From assembly GCA_950295325.1 (NCBI GenBank), contig OX485805.1, positions 1,054,501-1,118,500 of the forward strand: a DNA stretch of 64,000 bases. Reading direction: 5' to 3'. The DNA is from Polytrichum commune. Taxonomy: Eukaryota; Streptophyta; Polytrichopsida; Polytrichales; Polytrichaceae. Positions 59,080-64,000 of the stretch are shown in pieces (position 1 is the stretch's first letter; each line of letters starts with the position of its first letter). Position numbers and translations under genes: made by a program. The notes beneath the pieces were generated by a model that saw nothing but the letters and a program-made list of their open reading frames with translations, searched no databases and was not told the origin of the DNA.

Positions 59080-61930
59080 ACTACTTGAGAGAGCTTGTGT
59101 GAACCCTTTGAGTGGTCCACCACTCTGCGGGATCACTTTTAGTTAGAATGTTAGCATTAAAAGTTAGAATTGATAGGGAATTTAGGGAAAATTAGTTCAT
59201 TTAGCATTTAGCCTAGAAGAAGGAAGGTCAAAATAAAACTAAGTAGTGCTAGAAGATAGCAAAGTAGAAAAAATATGCTAGCTAGTAAAAACAACTAGCT
59301 AAGCAAATATTAGTAGATGCTAGCTATTAAGCAAATGTTAGTAAATGCTAGCTAAGCAAGTGTTAGTTTATTAGTTAGTGTGAGGCACACAAGACTATTA
59401 GAGGTGGTTTAGGTAAGAAGATAAAATCGGCTTGAAGACTTTTGAAGACAAAAAAAAAAAAAGCAAGGGGGCTACTTGCCCACTTGCCCCCTTGCCAACT
59501 CGATGGCGGAAAAATTAGAAAGATTTCTAAAGGTTTTCTGTCGGAGCCACCTCGGCGAGAGGATGGCAACCTCAACCGGGAAAACCCCCGAGCCAAAATT
59601 TCGGAAAAGGGTTTGAAAAATGGATCCGGTGGAGGAGGGGTCCAACCCTTTTGTGAGAGGGTTTAAAAACCCCTCCATCCACCTTGTAGCTCTCTCTCTT
59701 TCTCTAGTTTTTGGGCGAAGCCCTGCTTCAATGTAGTTAGGAAAAAATTCCTTTAGCATGTATTCTCAATGGTCTAAAAGAAAGGCTTGAGAACCTCCTC
59801 TACTCTCTCTCTCCTAGTTAGGTTGTGTGTTTATTAACACACCAACAAAATTATTCCTTCTTTTGTAGAGGTAGGTTGGATGGTAGAGTTTTGAGTAGAG
59901 GCATTATAGACCTCATCTGCCAATGCCCTGAAGGCTTAGTTCAAAAGCTAGAACAAGATACTTATCATTTTTCTCTTAGAGAGATTTCATATAGCTATCC
60001 ATAGCCGTTTCCCATTTGTGATTTGGTTGAGATGACAATTAGTTATGGATTTTCAAAGATGGAGTAGAAAAACTGGGTGGTCTTGTGGGTAGCGGCTGCT
60101 GGATCAGACCTGCGAGCCCAATAGGAATTTTAATTCCAAGAAATTATATTTTTCCCAAGTAGAACTTTTGTGTAGCTTTCCAAAATGGCTTAGAACATTT
60201 GATTTGAGCATGATTTGAATTAGATATGAATTGTGCAAGATGGGACACATAGTTTGAGAACTTTTGGTTGACTGCTGCATTACAGAGGACCTGCTGGGTT
60301 CACTTCGGCTTACCTTTCTAATCACATATTTTTATCAAATACATCTTTTTAATATCTCTCCAGGGTCATATAGAACGTTTGATTTGACTAAGATTTGAAT
60401 TAGATATGAATTGTTGAAGGCGAGATACATAGTTTAAGCCTTCTTGATTGACTGTTGTGTTACAAGGAGTCCGCTGAATTTCTATTAGCTTAACCTGCTG
60501 ATGTCATAATTTTTCTAGTTAGAGCTTGTTCATAGCTTTCCAATGGTATAAGGAAAGCCTAGATCCAAGTAGTAAGGAATGTGCTATGAATTTTTGAAGT
60601 TAGAAGGTAGATAGGTGGGTTGGAAGGGTCGGTTGAATCGACCTCACACTTCCAACCCTCATAACTTTTGCATTTCTTATCCGATTAGAGTGATTTTTAG
60701 ATCATTGGAAAGATAATTTGGTGCACTAAGTATAAATATTATGCTTAGGATTAAATTACAGGGCAGAATAACACTTTATATTTTAATTGTTGACTAAGGT
60801 ACGCTTACTACCAAACTAGTTACAAAGAAGGAGGCAAGGTCGACGCTCGGAAAGTGGAGCAAGGAAGGAGGTAGCGGCTCGGCCTACATCAAGCCCAAAT
60901 CAACCGAGGAAAATTGAGGTAAATTAACTAACCTTAAGCCTTCCATTTAGGATTGGAGGGAGCACGGCTAAGGTACGCATCTCTAAACCCACTCACCTAT
61001 CTCGTAAGGTCAAGTGGCTTGACCACTTGACCGCCAAGGGAGTACCCAATTCCATTGTTTTCGGGGCCCTTGGTATGTTTTGTGGTAGTAGCTTCATTTA
61101 TTAGCAAGTTTCGTGTGTGGTAAGTCGGATTAATCACCGACACGACCACTCTGAATGTTGTTGGTGGAAAGGTGGGGTTAATGACCCGCGAATCCACTAT
61201 TATGTTGTTGGCCCCATAGATTGGGAGTAATGGCCCCAATTTATAAAGATTGCGCAACAGGTTGAACCTACAGGTCGCCCGTCACCCTGGTCCCATTGAG
61301 TTGCATTTCGTGGTCTATCCAGTGTAAACACATTTAACAATCAAAACATACAAAATAAATCGTAAACCCTTGTTGGCAAGAGACCCGAGGTAAGGGGTGA
61401 TGCCTAATATGTTAATGTAGTAAGTTAGGACGTGCAAACAAAAGTAAGTAATTAAGAAGGAATTTGTGTGAAGGGTGGGACTTAGGCCAAGTTCCCCCGC
61501 TTAGAAAACTAAATAGAACTAAATAAAGAAATAGGAAGAATTGAATGGTCCATCAAATTGTCGTTATTCCGTTCGTTGAGTTAGGGTGGTATGAGTCACA
61601 CCCGGTTGGGTGTATCAGAACCATCCCAATTCACAAATTATGATTGCCTTGGTTTCAAGGCTGGTGCGTCTGCGCGTAGAATAGGTTGTAGGTTAAGGTT
61701 AGAACTAGATATGAAATTGGTTAGTGGAGTTTAAAGCCACACTAGTAAAAAACTAAGGCCTAACCTCCGGAGGTACTACGACGCATATTTAATCTCCCTT
61801 AAAAATCTAACTACTCACGTTATACACCTATCATCCGGGTTCGGCTTGGGCGCCTGCAAATGCAGGCCACCTTCACCGAAGGGCTTGTGTGATACTTTTA
61901 GGCTCCCTCGAAAGGGGGTGGCCCAAAAGT
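59080..61930. other. 2.8-kb AT-rich segment present in D, absent from A
   Basis: The flanks (ACGAACCTTG near 59061; the GGAGAGATGAG region near 61957) match consecutive sequence of A at about 32998-33060, so this is an insertion or replacement. I see no reading frame or terminal structure that identifies it. It contains no convincing gene. Confidence 0.5.
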
Positions 61931-62252
61931 ACCACAGCTTGCAACCATTTCAGAATGGAGAGATGAGAAAAAAGGAGCAAAGTTTGGGGGGTTTGGTACT
62001 TTATACTACCCGCCTCCGCCTTGGCATTCCTCTTTGGATCCCTTTCCCGCCCGAACGTAAACCCTAAACCTAAGTTCAAACCTTCTGACAGAATTTCCCG
62101 CTTCTTGTTGGTAATAGAGCATCCATATTTAGCTTGCCTCTTCGTGGCGCCAACCATCAAATGACCTTGGACAACTAACCTCCTAATTCCGCTATTAAAT
62201 AACTACACAAAATATGATGTGTGGATTTGATTATATGTAGTGTTGTTGCCAC

Positions 62253-62999
62253 CAGTGTCCGAAAAGTTTTTGAAGTTATTGAGGTTAATTGCCTACCTCT
62301 TTAAAAGGGCATAGGCTATTTCCCTCATGGCATAGGTTGCATCCTACAATATCAAATTTTTGTAAGTTGAAAACCTTTTGAGTTTTTAAGTTACCTGCCA
62401 ATTGCCTTTAAAACTAATTTTTAGTAGGTTAAAATCCTTCATATCTTTTAATGTTGTAGGCTTTAAATTCAAAATTTGAGTACTAAGTGGTATCCTTGGC
62501 AGGAATTGAACCTGGCTAAGCCCTTCACCACGTTTGAAGGCCAAGGATTAACCAACTCCTTTTTAAAGAGTTGATTATAAGTTATGAAAGGTTGCTAAAA
62601 TTCAAATGAGTTTAAGGGTGAAAGTCCTCACCATCTTCTGATTCAACCTCTATGCGGTGATGGGGCTTGGGTTGTGGTATTTGTAAAGATCGACGGGGAG
62701 GGAGTCAGGGCTATTATTGATATCCGCCTATGTGCCACTCAAGAGCCCCGAGTATTAGCCTAAAGATATGTACTTAGGCCAACTAATTTCCCAATTTGAA
62801 GAAGGATGAATGGCTAAAATCTGCTCTTTTAAAAACTTTGTAGGCAAAATTTCCTATATGTTTTTTACCACATAGGTTGATATCCTATGTTTTAAAATTG
62901 TCCATAGGCTCTTTGTCCTACACTTTCAAAATTTTATAGGCTAAGTCGCAAATTTTGTAGGCTGCATTTACACTAGCCTTAGGCTCTTGGCGGACTATG
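62253..62999. mobile_element. Non-autonomous hAT-like element in D
   Basis: The 747-bp insertion starts CAGTGTCCG and ends CGGACTATG (imperfect TIRs, 10 of 14 matching). It is flanked by the 8-bp repeats GTTGCCAC and GTTACCAC. Element A has the empty site GTTACCAC at 33793. Short TAGGCT motifs near both ends are like hAT subterminal repeats. No coding sequence is found. Confidence 0.65.
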
Positions 63000-64000
63000 G
63001 TTACCACCCTTACATGCTCAACATTAATTTTCAATCCTATGACAGTTAGTGTTAGAAGTAAATGTGTTGCTACCTTCTACTCTCACGTATATTTCTTCTT
63101 TTCACATCCTTACTAACACTAAATTCAAACATGTCAATGCCACATATTACTATAGCTTGTATTTAATGTTTATTACTTTCATATGGTTATTGATATATTG
63201 TGTATTCACTTGTATTTAGTGTATCAAACACTAAATATCATACTTATTGTAGTTGTGTTTTGTACCTATAGTTTTTATTGATTTGGCTTGCCAAAAAAAA
63301 TGTAGTCAACTTTATTTGTTTTAACAAATGTTTGATGAAAAATCTAAACATATATAGTTGTATCTATTCAATGCAAGTTGAGCAGAACATGTCCTTAAAT
63401 ACATGTTGGTGTGTTCTAGTGTCACTACACTAAATAAGATATTTAGAGATTTATACACTAAATATGAACGCATCTACGACGTAACATAACATACATAACA
63501 AACATAACATGAAATGTAACCAACGTTCATGTTCATGAATTAGACTATTGTGATATCTATATACATTTGTTTTTAGAACCACAAGCGACTTGGCCCCCTC
63601 ATTTGACCTATGCGCCATTCATTTATGGCTTCGAGTGCAACAAGACACATTTATATACCCTAAACCCTAAACCCTACACCCTACACCCTCGTAGTTGTTC
63701 AGGGTTGCTTCCCACGGGCAGGTCACTTAGTGCATTTTAAAAACGACGTGCTGCATAATATAGAGAGGATTGAAATCATTTGAAATAAAAATTATAAAGG
63801 AATTCCAAATAATGAAGGGGCCATTAAATGTAGACAATCCCATTATAAGTAAGTTAGATGGACATAAAATGTGGGCCATTATTTTTTGTAAAATTAATAT
63901 AGGGGCTGAAGATAAGGTTCCTAGAAGGTATGTTTAGTATAATGTTTGCTATGGTCTCCTATGTGTTTTCTTCATAACTTTGTTTGCAATGATATTATTG
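63000..64000. other. AT-rich spacer of element D
   Basis: The spacer is collinear with 33800-35300 of A, including a telomere-like run (63656-63690). No gene is seen. Confidence 0.65.

Larger units (their letters stand above)
54313..64000. mobile_element. Element D: left part of a TIR transposon related to A
   Basis: The left TIR (54313-54340, AATACTATATTCGTTAAA) differs from that of A by one base. The same order follows: minus-strand DUF7869 transposase, palindrome array, then AT-rich spacer collinear with A. It is clearly diverged from A (about 93 percent in the transposase by eye). Its cargo and right end lie beyond the window. ATGT (54309-54312) is the predicted left target duplication. 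Confidence 0.82.

Noticed and set aside
62490-62580. Possible tRNA or tRNA-derived SINE on the minus strand (GGTTCAATTCC box)
   Set aside because: The B-box-like word is present but no cloverleaf or properly spaced A box could be drawn, and it lies inside the hAT-like insertion.

Overview
The window is nuclear DNA of a land plant, or of something close to one. It has several short TTTAGGG-type telomere-like runs, chromovirus-type Ty3/gypsy retrotransposons primed by initiator Met-tRNA, GT-AG introns, and a DUF7869-type transposase. I know that transposase mainly from seedless plants and some animals, so a fern, lycophyte or bryophyte is my guess. No ordinary host housekeeping gene is seen. 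The whole window is a nest of mobile elements.

Layout. (1) 1-18412 is a nest of one LTR-retrotransposon family. R2 (minus, 470-7538) sits inside R1 (plus, 1-13501). R1 sits inside R4 (plus, 13502-18412; its 5' part is outside the window). R4 sits in element C. (2) 18413-19443 is the end of C, a terminal-inverted-repeat (TIR) DNA transposon that carries the 3' part of a DUF7869 transposase gene. (3) 19444-27650 is the last exon of a large cargo gene of an older element, B. It is split by a young retrotransposon, R3 (19622-26903). (4) 27651-45569 is element A, a complete 17.9-kb TIR transposon with 28-bp TIRs and a 4-bp target duplication. A minus-strand transposase gene, a palindrome array and a plus-strand multi-exon cargo gene lie between its ends. 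(5) 45570-54312 is the rest of B, with the paralogous cargo gene on the minus strand. (6) 54313-64000 is the left part of a fourth TIR element, D. It is related to A and itself carries a probable hAT-like insertion.

The most interesting part is the cargo gene, present as two diverged paralogues (A plus, B minus) with the same exon plan, every inferred junction in phase 0. Exon 2 ends in a ParB/DGQHR-like motif (IDGQHS). Exon 3 and the start of exon 4 look like a degenerate ParB-linked DNA methyltransferase (FGGS...AAM). Exon 4 is a long charged and proline-rich linker. Exon 5 is an FCP1/NIF-type HAD phosphatase domain of the 'DLNG' kind. Each paralogue is peppered with its own 22-bp palindrome, made of two 10-base arms around two free bases. 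In A the arms are GTTTGGGTCG and CGACCCAAAC. In B they are TTTACGAACG and CGTTCGTAAA. The sequences are unrelated, yet the palindromes occupy the same places in both genes: introns 1-4, two spots inside coding exon 4, and the intergenic array. This looks like an element-encoded DNA-binding system evolving together with its own set of sites. I do not know it as a described system.

Both cargo copies and both transposase copies carry a few inactivating changes, so the visible copies are probably not functional. The identical ends of A and C still point to recent movement of the family.
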